Shown: piece after piece, positions 44,573-53,186 of the stretch
How the letters are laid out: the number at the start of each line of letters is the position of its first letter
Position numbering within the stretch: the stretch's first letter is position 1
DNA from: JACKNG01 sp040220855
GTDB taxonomy: Bacteria; Pseudomonadota; Gammaproteobacteria; Ga0077536
Direction: 5' to 3'
Assembly (NCBI GenBank): GCA_040220855.1
Contig: JAVJVZ010000072.1
Span: forward strand, 1 to 64,000
DNA length: 64,000 nt
The notes under the pieces: model-generated
What the model saw: only the letters and a program-made list of their open reading frames with translations
Database searches by the model: none
What the model was told of the DNA's origin: nothing
Position numbers and translations under genes: made by a program

Positions 44573-46603
44573 TCAGCGGGTGGCAGTGAGAACGAGATGG
44601 CCGTCGGCGGTGACGTCGAGGCGCTGCCCCGGGCACAGCACGGTGACCGAAGCGGACTCCTCGATCAGCGCCGGCCCTGCCAGTGATTGTCCGGGTGCCA
44701 GGGCCTCGCGGGCGAACACCGGTGTCGCGCAGGGGCCGGCCTCGAACCAGACCTCGCGCGTCGCCGCCGGGGCCGCCGGCGTGGCCGCTGCGAGCGGCGG
44801 GAGGCGTGGCTTGTCGGTCGCGACGACGGCCGTGCACTTGAGCGTGATGAGCTCGATCACTTCGCCCGGGATGGCAAAACCGAAGCGAGCCTCGTGGCGC
44901 GCGTGGAATGCGTCCCATAGCGCGCTCGCGCTCGCCGCGTCGAAGGCATCCTCCGCGTAAGGCAGTTCGAGCTCGTAGTTCTGGCCGAGATAGCGCAGCT
45001 CGATGGCGCGCTCCAGCCGCACCGGCTCGGTGTAGCCCTGTTCGCGCATGGCCAGGCGCGCGCTCGCCACCAGGTCGCCGAGCAGGGCGCTGGCGCGCGC
45101 ACAGTCGAAGCGTGCTGAGGTCATCTGCACGGTACGCTCGAGATCGACGCGCGCGTCGGCAAAGGTGAAGCCGAGCGCCGAGAACTGCCCCGGATGCAGG
45201 GGCACGACGCCGCACGGGATGCCGGCCTCCATCATCAACTCGCCGACGTGCAGCGGACCGGCGCCGCCGAAGGCGAGCAGGCTGAAGTCGCGCGGATCGA
45301 GGCCGCGTTCGACCAGTACCGTGCGCAGGGCCCCGACCATGTTGTTGTTGACGATGCGCAGGATGGCCAGTGCGGTTTCCTCGACGCCCAGGCCGAGGTG
45401 TCCGGCGACGCCGGCCACGGCGGCGCGGGCCGCGCCGACGTCGAGCGTCATCGTGCCGCCGAGGAAGCGCTGCGGGTCGAGACGGCCGAGCACCAGGTTG
45501 GCATCGGTCACGGTGGGCTCGGTGCCGCCGAAACCGTAACAGGCCGGACCGGGCCGTGCACCGGCGCTGGCGGGCCCCACCCGCAGCATGCCGCCGCGGT
45601 CGATCCACGCGAGCGACCCGCCGCCGGCACCGATGGTGCGGATGTCGATCATCGGCACCTGGATGGGCACGCCGAACTCGAGTTCGAAAGCCGTGGTGAA
45701 ACTGAGCTCGCCATCGACGATGGTCGAGCAATCGGTCGACGTGCCGCCCATGTCGAAAGTGACGACGTGGTCGTGCCCGAGCGTGGCAGCAACGTGGCGC
45801 GCAGCGACGGTGCCGCCGGTGGGTCCGGACAGCGTCAGATGAACCGGCTGCGCGGCAGCGCCGGCAAGCGTCATCTCACCGCCGTTCGACTTCATCACCA
45901 CCGGCGCCGGACGGATGCCCGCGGCGCCGAAGCGCTCGTGCATGTCGCGCAGGTAGCGGTGAACGACCGGCTTGATGTAGGCGTCGGCGAGCACGGTGGA
46001 AGCGCGCTCGTATTCCTTCCATTTTGGCAGCACCTCGGAGGAAATCGAGATCGGCACGTCACCGAGCGCCTCGGCGAGGAGCTCGCGGGCACGCCGCTCG
46101 TGGCGCGGCTCGAGGTAGGAGAAGAGGAAGTTGACCGCGACTGCCTCGATGCCGCCGGTCGCGGCGATGCGCTGGCCGAGTTCGCGTACGGCCGCGTCGT
46201 CGAGCGACGTCAGCACCTCGCCGGCGCTCGTCACGCGCTCCTCGAGTTCGAAGCAGTCGCGGCGGCGCACCAACGGGCGCGGCTTGATCCAGCTGCTGTC
46301 GTAATGGTGCGCCCGGTTGCCGCGCTGCAGGAACGGCACGTCGCGAAAGCCGGCGGTGGTGACATAGGCGACCCGTGCGCCGTTGCGCTCGAGCAAGGCG
46401 TTGGTCGCGACCGTGGTGCCGAGACGCAGGGTGTCGACGGCGGCGAGATCGTCGAGCGTGGCGAGCCCCTGCAGAATGCCGGCGGTCGGGTCATCCGGCA
46501 CCGTGAGGTTCTTCCACGCATGCACCGCGTGGGTGTCGCGGTCGCAGGCGACGAAATCGGTAAACGTACCACCGACGTCGACACCCAGCAGGTAACGGCT
46601 CAT
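44573..46603 (-). CDS. hyuA: hydantoinase/oxoprolinase family protein (alpha subunit)
   Basis: Alpha subunit of the same family, 676 aa. The ASKHA ATPase motif GVDVGGTFTDFVA (7-19), VTFDMGGTSTD (about 283-293) and GFGGAGPLHVGEL-type loop near 450 (reading AFGGAGPLHV) are clear. It phosphorylates the substrate, which HyuB then opens or carboxylates. AAGGAGGA precedes ATG 46603. Its promoter region is shared with the aminotransferase gene at 47102 and contains the MITE-like element. Confidence 0.92.
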   Translation of the reverse strand: MSRYLLGVDVGGTFTDFVACDRDTHAVHAWKNLTVPDDPTAGILQGLATLDDLAAVDTLRLGTTVATNALLERNGARVAYVTTAGFRDVPFLQRGNRAHHYDSSWIKPRPLVRRRDCFELEERVTSAGEVLTSLDDAAVRELGQRIAATGGIEAVAVNFLFSYLEPRHERRARELLAEALGDVPISISSEVLPKWKEYERASTVLADAYIKPVVHRYLRDMHERFGAAGIRPAPVVMKSNGGEMTLAGAAAQPVHLTLSGPTGGTVAARHVAATLGHDHVVTFDMGGTSTDCSTIVDGELSFTTAFELEFGVPIQVPMIDIRTIGAGGGSLAWIDRGGMLRVGPASAGARPGPACYGFGGTEPTVTDANLVLGRLDPQRFLGGTMTLDVGAARAAVAGVAGHLGLGVEETALAILRIVNNNMVGALRTVLVERGLDPRDFSLLAFGGAGPLHVGELMMEAGIPCGVVPLHPGQFSALGFTFADARVDLERTVQMTSARFDCARASALLGDLVASARLAMREQGYTEPVRLERAIELRYLGQNYELELPYAEDAFDAASASALWDAFHARHEARFGFAIPGEVIELITLKCTAVVATDKPRLPPLAAATPAAPAATREVWFEAGPCATPVFAREALAPGQSLAGPALIEESASVTVLCPGQRLDVTADGHLVLTATR

Positions 46604-46729
46604 GCGGGTCCTCCTTTGCAACCGCCGCGGGCCTCACCGCGACGACCTTCCCGACACGGCTCGGGGCGGGACGCCGGACGCCCCGCCGCACAGCCATGAA
46701 TAATCCTGAGACCGGTTCTAGTCTAACGA

Positions 46730-46992
46730 GGGCCTGTTGATCTTTCATCGCCACCCCTGCCGCGTCCCTGTTCTTGGCCCAGCAAGACAGCGCGAGCGCG
46801 GTGTAGCCATGCTACTCAAGTGAGCGATAGCGCCGCTGGACGCACCCGGGAACACAACCCGAAGGCCTGCCCCTGGTAAACCGCCACTCGGCGTTGCAGC
46901 TCGCTCACCTGGAACGACCAGGCCACGCTCACTGCGCCTTGATTGCCGCTTTTCAGGGGCAACAGCGGCGGCGACGAAAGATCGACAGGCCC
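46730..46992. mobile_element. 263-bp MITE-like element with 30-bp terminal inverted repeats
   Basis: The left end begins GGGCCTGTTGATCTTTCATC and the right end, read on the minus strand, GGGCCTGTCGATCTTTCGTC; over 30 positions 26 match. The interior has no transposase or other convincing gene. No target-site duplication is obvious (left flank CTAACGA, right flank TTGGGCA). This is the form of a non-autonomous transposon derivative. It occupies most of the 498-bp divergent region between hyuA and the aminotransferase gene. The rest of that region holds a hairpin CGGGGCG-N10-CGCCCCG (46662-46685) and a possible minus-strand promoter (46698-46726). Confidence 0.75.
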
Positions 46993-47101
46993 TTGGGCAG
47001 CAAGCCGATGGGATGCCCGGCGCGGGTGGCTCGCGACGCCGGCGCACAGCGGCTATGCTGCTGGCTTCGTCAACCGCGTGGTCTCATGCGAGAAGGACGC
47101 C

Positions 47102-48028
47102 ATGAATCAGCCATCACCTGCCAGGCCCGGCGCCGACTCCGCTTATGCCGGGGGCTGCGCCTGGATCGACGGCGAACTGGTCCCCATCGCCGAAGCGCGC
47201 ATCCCTATCCTGGATACCGGTTTCACGCGTTCGGATTGCACTTACGACGTCGTCGCGGTGTGGGGCGGCCGCTTCTTCCGTCTCGACGACCATCTCGATC
47301 GATTCGAGCGTTCCTGGCGGCGCGGACGTTTCTCACCGCCACTGGAACGCGCCGCCATGCGCCGGGTGCTGCACGACTGCGTACGGTCCAGTGGTCTCGC
47401 CGAGGCCTACGTGGAGATGATTGTCACCCGGGGTGTGCCCGTCGCCGGCGAGCGCGACCCGCGGCGCTTCGCCAACCGCTTCTACGCGTTTGCCATTCCC
47501 TACGTGTGGATCGTGCAACCGGCGCAGCAGGAAGCCGGAATCGCACTGGTGATTGCGCGTGACACCGTGCGCATCGACCCGCGCGCAGTCGATCCGACGG
47601 TCAAGAACTTCCACTGGGGCGACCTGGTCGCCGGCCTGTTCGAGGCCTATGACCGCGAGGCGCAGAACGTGGTCCTGCTGAACGCCGCCGGCGAAGTCAC
47701 CGAAGGCCCCGGCTTCAACCTGTTCGCCGTGTGCGACGGTGTGCTGTGGACGCCGGCCGCCGGGGTACTCGAAGGCATCACGCGCCGGACCGTGCTCGAA
47801 CTCGCCCAGCGCGCCGGGATCGCGACCCGGATCAGCATGTTCGGCACCGATCGCTTGCAAGCTGCCGACGAATTGTTTATCACCAGCACCGCCGGCGGCG
47901 TCATGCCGGTCACCCGGCTCGACGGCCGCCCGGTGGGCGATGGTCGGCCGGGCGCCATCACGCGCGCCCTGCGCGCGGCCTACTGGGACGCCCATAGCGA
48001 TCCGGCCTGGACCTGCGCGGTCGAATGA
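47102..48028 (+). CDS. class IV aminotransferase (D-amino acid aminotransferase/BCAT-like)
   Basis: PLP fold-type IV enzyme, 308 aa. Lys168 in VDPTVKNFHWGD is the Schiff-base lysine. PILDTGFTRSDCTYDVVAV (36-54) resembles D-amino-acid transaminase and (R)-selective amine transaminase N-terminal motifs, and EVTEGPGFNLF (about 197-207) is the phosphate-binding loop. It swaps an amino group between an amino acid or amine and a keto acid. The next gene, a second fold-type IV transaminase, starts 28 bases later, so they share an operon. Confidence 0.88.
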   Translation: MNQPSPARPGADSAYAGGCAWIDGELVPIAEARIPILDTGFTRSDCTYDVVAVWGGRFFRLDDHLDRFERSWRRGRFSPPLERAAMRRVLHDCVRSSGLAEAYVEMIVTRGVPVAGERDPRRFANRFYAFAIPYVWIVQPAQQEAGIALVIARDTVRIDPRAVDPTVKNFHWGDLVAGLFEAYDREAQNVVLLNAAGEVTEGPGFNLFAVCDGVLWTPAAGVLEGITRRTVLELAQRAGIATRISMFGTDRLQAADELFITSTAGGVMPVTRLDGRPVGDGRPGAITRALRAAYWDAHSDPAWTCAVE

Positions 48029-48055
48029 GCTTCCCGATTGCCCGGAACCTGCCCC

Positions 48056-49165
48056 ATGACTGACACCATCCGCATCGAGCCGGTCGCCGAGACGCGCCCG
48101 ATCGAACTTCCCGACAGCCTCGGCTTCGGCCGCGTCTTCACCGACCGCATGTACACCGCGCGCTACGATGCCGCGCACGGCTGGCACGATGCCACCATCG
48201 GTCCCTATCGCCCGATCACGCTGGACCCGGCGACCACGGTCTATCACAACGGCCAGATGATCTTCGACGGCACCAAGGCCTACCGCCGCGACGATGGCGA
48301 TATCAACCTGTTCCGCACCGCGCGGAATGCCGAACGCTTCAACGAGTCTGCCGTACGCATGGGCATGCCGCCGGTCGACGTCGCGCAGCATGTCGCCGCC
48401 ATCACCGAGCTCGTGCGCCTCGAGCACCGCTGGGTGCCCGAGCGTCCCGGCACCGCGCTTTACATCCGCCCGGTCATGATTGGCACCGAGAAGACGCTCG
48501 AAGTGCGTGCGAGCCGCGAGTACCTGCACTACGTAATCCTGTCGCCCGTCGCGCCGTACTTCGCCGACGGCTTCGCGCCGGTCTCGGTGTACGTCTCCGA
48601 CGACTACGTCCGCGCCGTGCGCGGTGGCACCGGCGAAGCCAAGACGCCCGGCAACTACGCCGGCTCCATTGCCGCCACCGAAGTGGCGCTCGCCAGCGGT
48701 TACCAGCAGGTCCTGTGGCTGGATGGTGTCGAGCGGCGCTATGTCGACGAGGTCGGTGCCATGAACATCGCCTTCGTGCTCGATGGCCGCGAGATCGTCA
48801 CGCCGACGCTGACCGGCGCCATTCTGAAAGGCGTCACGCGCCGCTCCCTGCTGCAACTTGCGCCGGACCTCGGTTACCCGGTGAGCGAGCGGCGCATCGC
48901 CATCGACGAAGTCATCGAAGGGCTGGCGACGGGCCGCGTCAGCGAGATTTTCGGCATGGGCACGGGCGCCGTGATCGCGCCGGTCGGGCGCTTGCACTAC
49001 CGCGGTGAAGACATCCGCGTTGGCGACGGCCAGCCCGGCCCCGTGGCGACGCGACTGTACGACGAACTGACCGGCCTGCAGTACGGGCGACGGCCCGATC
49101 CCTACGGTTGGACCACCACCATCGAAGTCGGGGACGCCGCCCGGGCCGGTGGCGCGCGCGCCTGA
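48056..49165 (+). CDS. branched-chain amino acid aminotransferase-like enzyme
   Basis: Fold-type IV transaminase of 369 aa, of the long (type II, eukaryote/Gram-positive-like) BCAT form: GFGRVFTDRMYTARYD (23-38), ITLDPATTVYHNGQMIFDG (54-72), RPVMIGTE (138-145), and Lys196 in GTGEAKTPGNYAGS as the PLP lysine. It would interconvert Leu/Ile/Val and their keto acids or related compounds. Being beside another class IV transaminase is unusual and suggests a dedicated pathway rather than housekeeping IlvE. Confidence 0.88.
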   Translation: MTDTIRIEPVAETRPIELPDSLGFGRVFTDRMYTARYDAAHGWHDATIGPYRPITLDPATTVYHNGQMIFDGTKAYRRDDGDINLFRTARNAERFNESAVRMGMPPVDVAQHVAAITELVRLEHRWVPERPGTALYIRPVMIGTEKTLEVRASREYLHYVILSPVAPYFADGFAPVSVYVSDDYVRAVRGGTGEAKTPGNYAGSIAATEVALASGYQQVLWLDGVERRYVDEVGAMNIAFVLDGREIVTPTLTGAILKGVTRRSLLQLAPDLGYPVSERRIAIDEVIEGLATGRVSEIFGMGTGAVIAPVGRLHYRGEDIRVGDGQPGPVATRLYDELTGLQYGRRPDPYGWTTTIEVGDAARAGGARA

Positions 49166-49187
49166 AGGCGAGAAACGAGAGGATTCC

Positions 49188-49583
49188 ATGTCTACCGTCA
49201 CCCTGATCGAATACGCAGACGCATCCCCCGCGGTACGTGCGGTCTACGACGACATCCGTGCAACGCGCAAGAGCGACGACATCAACAATTTCTGGAAGGC
49301 GCTCGCGCACAGCCCCGACCAGCTCGAGCGCACCTGGCAGCAACTGAAGGCCGTCATGGCTCCCGGCGCACTCGATCCGCTCGTGAAGGAGTTGATCTAC
49401 ATCGCGGTCTCGGTCGCCAACGGCTGCGAATACTGCGTCCATTCGCACACCGTGGCCGCGCGCCGTAAAGGCCTGACCGATGCGCAGTACGCCGAACTCC
49501 TCGCCGTCATCGGCATGGCGCACCAGACCAATGGTCTGGTCACCGCGCTGCAGGTCGAGGTCGACGACGCCTTCAAGGCGTGA
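49188..49583 (+). CDS. carboxymuconolactone decarboxylase (AhpD-like) family protein
   Basis: Protein of 131 aa with the AhpD-like core: VKELIYIAVSVANGCEYCVHSHT with Cys80, Cys83 and His87 forming the CxxC-x3-H redox/peroxidase site. Family members act as alkylhydroperoxidases or as decarboxylases; the intact CxxC favours a redox role. GAGAGG lies a few bases upstream of ATG 49188. It follows the aminotransferases by 22 bases and is probably the last gene of their operon. Confidence 0.87.
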   Translation: MSTVTLIEYADASPAVRAVYDDIRATRKSDDINNFWKALAHSPDQLERTWQQLKAVMAPGALDPLVKELIYIAVSVANGCEYCVHSHTVAARRKGLTDAQYAELLAVIGMAHQTNGLVTALQVEVDDAFKA

Positions 49584-49625
49584 CAGCGCCATCGCCTCGA
49601 TGAATGCCGCGCACAGCCGGCGGCC

Positions 49626-51005
49626 GTGCTGCCCTGGCGACGCGGTCGTGACCGCATCCACACGGCTGCGCCAGCCATCGTGACCAGCGGACTGCTCGGC
49701 GAACTGGTCGATATCTACACGCGCGACGACGCGCTCTACGCCCGCGCGCGGCGCTGGCGCTTCGACGCGGTCGTCCAGCACGGCCCCACCGATGCATTCG
49801 GCAATGCCGTCATCACGGTGGCAATCGCGGCAATCTTCGCCGGCAATGCCGCGCACGGCGCGCTGATCGCCTGGCTCATCGCCATCAACGGCGCATCGCT
49901 CGTGCGACTCGTAATCTGGTTCATCCACCAGCGCGCGGGGACGCGCTCGCCAGACCTGCTGCAGAAGATTTTCTCCGCCAGCCTCGTCATCCACGCGGCT
50001 CTGTGGGCCACCTCCTTCTTCCTCTTCGCGCCGGCCGATTCCATCGCCAGCCGCAGCGCGGTGCTGGTCTGGCTGGCCGGCTGTGCGGCCTGGGTCGTGT
50101 CGGCGTATACGCTCCTGATCGAGGCGGTACTCGGCTTCCTGCTCGTCCAGCTCACCCCGCTCGCGGTGGCGTTACTGCTGTCGGGGGATCGTTTCTGGCA
50201 GCTCGTCGCCATTGCCATCGCGATGTTCCTGCCGACCATGGCGATGGTTGCCCTGCGCAATAACGCACTCCTCATGCGCGGAACCATCACCGCGCTCGAA
50301 AAGGAACAACTGGTCGAGGCACTGGAACGCGAGAAGGGCGCGGTCGAGCGCCTCAACGACGACCTCGAAGCGGATATCGAGCGCCGTGAACAGATCGAGG
50401 CCGAACTACGCGCAGCGATGGCGCGCGCCGAAGAGCTCACCAACACGCTCGAACGGCTGTCCTCGCTCGATGGTCTCACCGGCATCGCCAACCGCCGTCG
50501 CTTCGACCAGATGCTTGCGCGCGAATGGAGTCGTGCACATCGCGGACAGTGGCCGCTTGCGCTGATTCTGTGCGACCTCGATTACTTCAAACAGTACAAC
50601 GACCACTACGGCCACCAGGCCGGCGACGCCTGCCTGCGCCAGCTTGCACAGCTGCTCGAACGCTCGTTGCGCCGCGGCGGTGACCTCGCCGCCCGCTACG
50701 GTGGCGAAGAGTTCGCCATCCTTCTGCCGGAGACGGACAGCGAACACGCCGCGGCCGTCGCCGAGGGGATACGCGATGCGCTGCTGCAGCTCGGCCTGCC
50801 CCACGAACGCTCGCTGGTGGCGCCGGTACTGACCGCGAGCTTCGGCGTCGCCGCGCTGGTTCCGGATGGCGAATCGGCGCCCGAAGTGCTCGTCGAGCAG
50901 GCCGACAAAGCGCTCTACGCGGCCAAGGCGAGCGGACGCAACCGGGTCCGCCAGTCGGGTGTCACGCAGGGCTCACTGCCCTTCCCGGACAGCCTGCTTC
51001 ACTAA
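49626..51005 (+). CDS. membrane-bound GGDEF diguanylate cyclase
   Basis: Protein of up to 459 aa. About six hydrophobic segments between residues 60 and 212 form a membrane sensor, followed by a coiled coil (about 222-280) and a GGDEF domain. The active site reads GGEEF (359-363) and the inhibitory I-site RxxD is Arg350-Gly-Gly-Asp353, five residues upstream, so both catalysis and product inhibition look intact. It makes c-di-GMP, probably influencing motility or biofilm. The start is uncertain: GTG 49626 or GTG 49680, neither with a good ribosome binding site. Confidence 0.88.
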   Translation: MLPWRRGRDRIHTAAPAIVTSGLLGELVDIYTRDDALYARARRWRFDAVVQHGPTDAFGNAVITVAIAAIFAGNAAHGALIAWLIAINGASLVRLVIWFIHQRAGTRSPDLLQKIFSASLVIHAALWATSFFLFAPADSIASRSAVLVWLAGCAAWVVSAYTLLIEAVLGFLLVQLTPLAVALLLSGDRFWQLVAIAIAMFLPTMAMVALRNNALLMRGTITALEKEQLVEALEREKGAVERLNDDLEADIERREQIEAELRAAMARAEELTNTLERLSSLDGLTGIANRRRFDQMLAREWSRAHRGQWPLALILCDLDYFKQYNDHYGHQAGDACLRQLAQLLERSLRRGGDLAARYGGEEFAILLPETDSEHAAAVAEGIRDALLQLGLPHERSLVAPVLTASFGVAALVPDGESAPEVLVEQADKALYAAKASGRNRVRQSGVTQGSLPFPDSLLH

Positions 51006-51104
51006 GAGTCCGCGACGGCGGGCGACGGCGCCTCGGGCTCCCAGCCCCACAGTCGTCACCACGCCTGCTGCGACGTCCCCTGCCGTCGCCGCGCGACGAG
51101 CGGC

Positions 51105-51110
51105 TATAGT
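51105..51110 (+). promoter_or_regulatory. probable -10 element of the glyoxalase gene
   Basis: TATAGT in GGCTATAGTGGG, 56 bases before ATG 51166, in the same sequence context as the element at 13015-13020. No clear -35. Confidence 0.35.
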
Positions 51111-51165
51111 GGGCGCGCCGCGACGCGGCATGATTCACCAGCTTCAACCATAGCGGAGGATATCC

Positions 51166-51669
51166 ATGGCTGGCAGCTCCCCCACCGACGGCTTCGTGAT
51201 GAACCAGACGATGCTGCGCGTACGCGATCCCGAGGTCTCGGTCGATTTCTACTCGAAGGTGCTCGGCATGACCCTGCTCGACCGCTACGACTTCGAGGCA
51301 ATGCAGTTCTCGCTCTACTTCATGGGCTATCTCGCACCCGGCGAGCGCGTCCCCGAGCAGGCCGGCGAGCGCGCGCAGTGGGTGTTCGGCCGTCCGGCGC
51401 TGCTCGAGCTGACGCACAACTGGGGCACCGAGGCGGACACCGCCTTCGCCGGCTACCATGACGGCAACGTCGAACCCCAGGGCTTCGGTCACATCGGCAT
51501 CTCGGTGCCCGACGTCTATGCCGCCTGCGAACGCTTCGAGCAGCTCGGCATCGAGTTCGTCAAACGCCCGGACGACGGCAAGATGAAGGGGCTCGCCTTC
51601 ATCAAGGATCCGGATGGCTACTGGATCGAAATTCTGAGCCCGACCGGCCTGCGCGCGATCGTTGCCTGA
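51166..51669 (+). CDS. gloA: lactoylglutathione lyase (glyoxalase I), zinc-type
   Basis: Glyoxalase I of 167 aa, strikingly like the eukaryotic/Pseudomonas GloA3 form: NQTMLRVRDPEVSVDFYSKV, LELTHNWGTE and DGKMKGLAFIKDPDGYWIEI (138-157). The metal ligands aligned with the human enzyme are Gln14, Glu81, His109 and Glu155; Gln instead of His at the first position and the longer loops mark the zinc-dependent type. It isomerises the methylglyoxal-glutathione adduct to lactoylglutathione. It stands as a single gene. Confidence 0.95.
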   Translation: MAGSSPTDGFVMNQTMLRVRDPEVSVDFYSKVLGMTLLDRYDFEAMQFSLYFMGYLAPGERVPEQAGERAQWVFGRPALLELTHNWGTEADTAFAGYHDGNVEPQGFGHIGISVPDVYAACERFEQLGIEFVKRPDDGKMKGLAFIKDPDGYWIEILSPTGLRAIVA

Positions 51670-51762
51670 CCGCGCATCCGGGCGTTGGCCCGGACACGCG
51701 GCACCGTGCGCTGTCTTCGGCACGCCCACCCATGGTGGGCGTGCCGTCGCAGCGCATCGCGC

Positions 51763-52266
51763 TCAGGGCCCGTAGTAGTACTGGTAACCGCGATACTCGG
51801 GCACCAGCTTCTCGTAGCGCGAATGCAGGAACTGCACCAGGTCGATGAGCTGGGCGACCGTCATGCGGCTGTTGAAGTCCGGCATCGCGGTCTCGCCGCG
51901 CGCCGCCTCTTCCTTGTTCAGCAGCTTGAGGTACTCGTCGGAGATGACGTGCTTGGGATGCACCACCGAGGTGAGCAACTCGCCGTAATCCTTGATCTTG
52001 GCGCGCTTGCCACCAAGCTCGATTTCGAGTGAGGAGACGCCGTCGTAGGCCGGCAGGTCGAGCCCGGAGACGACGTGGCACTGGCGACAACCGAGATCGA
52101 GGAAGACCTGCTGGCCACGCTCGACGTTACCCTCCGGCAGCACGAAGCCGTCGGCAGTCATCGGCGAATCCTGCTGGCCGCAGGCGCTCAGCAGGGCACC
52201 CGCGGCGAGCGCGCATAAAGTGCGCGCAACTGCGCGCGTCGGGCGTGAGTCGATGGCTTTCCTCAT
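51763..52266 (-). CDS. cytochrome c lipoprotein
   Basis: Protein of 167 aa with a lipoprotein signal: basic start, hydrophobic segment and lipobox LLSAC (Cys29). One haem site, CRQCH (60-64), follows in GQQVFLDLGCRQCHVV; a Met in TAMPDF or SRMTVAQL is the likely sixth ligand. It is a membrane-tethered periplasmic c-type cytochrome for electron transfer. The C-terminus is Tyr-rich. The start ATG 52266 has a GGAGAGG ribosome binding site. It lies downstream of an SDR gene but has its own probable promoter. Confidence 0.85.
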   Translation of the reverse strand: MRKAIDSRPTRAVARTLCALAAGALLSACGQQDSPMTADGFVLPEGNVERGQQVFLDLGCRQCHVVSGLDLPAYDGVSSLEIELGGKRAKIKDYGELLTSVVHPKHVISDEYLKLLNKEEAARGETAMPDFNSRMTVAQLIDLVQFLHSRYEKLVPEYRGYQYYYGP

Positions 52267-52315
52267 GGACCTCTCCTCGGTTCTCGATGGACCGGTCGGC
52301 GCCGGCGTATGGAAA

Positions 52316-52321
52316 ATTATA
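52316..52321 (-). promoter_or_regulatory. -10 element upstream of the cytochrome c gene
   Basis: On the minus strand this reads TATAAT, a perfect -10, in an AT-rich patch of otherwise GC-rich DNA, 50 bases before ATG 52266. No good -35 is seen. Confidence 0.5.
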
Positions 52322-52374
52322 CGCAGACCAGGTGCCACGGCGGTGACACGGATCAAGCGTCCCAGGGGTGCGCC

Positions 52375-53154
52375 TCAGGCGTTCTTGATGGTCAGACCGC
52401 CATCGACCGGCAAGTGGGTACCGGTCATGTACTGGGCCGCAGGCAGCACGAAATTGAGCGTCCCGTGGGCGACTTCCTCGGGCTCCGCGTAGCGCTTGAG
52501 CGCGACGCGACGACGCGCAAACTCGGCTTTCGCTTCTTCCGGGATGGCCGCCGTCATGCCGGTGCGGATGGGGCCGGGACAGATGCAGTTGACGGTAATG
52601 CCGCGGCTGGCGAGTTCGACCGCGAGTGAGCGAGTCAGCCCGATCACACCGGTCTTGGCCGCGGTGTAGGGGCTGATGCCCTTGGTCGCGCCGAGCGCCT
52701 CGGTCGAAGCGATGTTGACGATACGTCCGGCTCCGCTCGCCTCGAGATGCGGCAGGCAGGCACGAATCAGCATGGCCTGCGCCGTCAGCAGAACATCGAG
52801 GGTGCGTGCCCACGCCGTCGCGTAGTCCGGCGCATCGAGCGGGCGTTCGATCGCGATGCCGGCGTTGTTGACCAGGATGTCGAGCGCGCCGAAACGGGCC
52901 ACGATGGCAGCAACCACGGCCTCGCGCTGGCCCTCGTCGGCGACATCGAGCACCCATCCGGCCGCACTGCCGCCGGCGCCCTCGATTTCGCCAACCACCG
53001 CGTCGACCCGTGCCTGGTCGAGATCGGTAACGGCGACGTGGGCACCTTCGTCGGCGAACAGGTGGGCGGTGGCGCGCCCCATGCCACTGGCCGCGCCGGT
53101 GACGAGTGCGACCTTGCCCGCGATACTGCGGCTGAGCTTGCTCAATCGGGCCAT
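52375..53154 (-). CDS. SDR family oxidoreductase (classical type)
   Basis: Short-chain dehydrogenase of 259 aa. TGAASGMG at 19-26, Asp44 in VTDLD after strand 2 (NAD preference), NNAG at 96-99, and catalytic Ser150, Tyr163 and Lys167 (YTAAK). The terminal VDGGLTIKNA is normal for the family. It follows the acyl-CoA ligase gene by 32 bases on the same strand, so the two probably act on the same acid or alcohol substrate. Specific reaction unknown. Confidence 0.92.
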   Translation of the reverse strand: MARLSKLSRSIAGKVALVTGAASGMGRATAHLFADEGAHVAVTDLDQARVDAVVGEIEGAGGSAAGWVLDVADEGQREAVVAAIVARFGALDILVNNAGIAIERPLDAPDYATAWARTLDVLLTAQAMLIRACLPHLEASGAGRIVNIASTEALGATKGISPYTAAKTGVIGLTRSLAVELASRGITVNCICPGPIRTGMTAAIPEEAKAEFARRRVALKRYAEPEEVAHGTLNFVLPAAQYMTGTHLPVDGGLTIKNA

Positions 53155-53186
53155 GGATGTCTCCTTATTGCGTGTTGGGATCAGGG

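Noticed and set aside
46745..47047. A 100-codon minus-strand frame inside the MITE-like element.
   Set aside because: Arg/Ala/Pro-rich with no domain and no ribosome binding site; it spans the element end and is probably chance.
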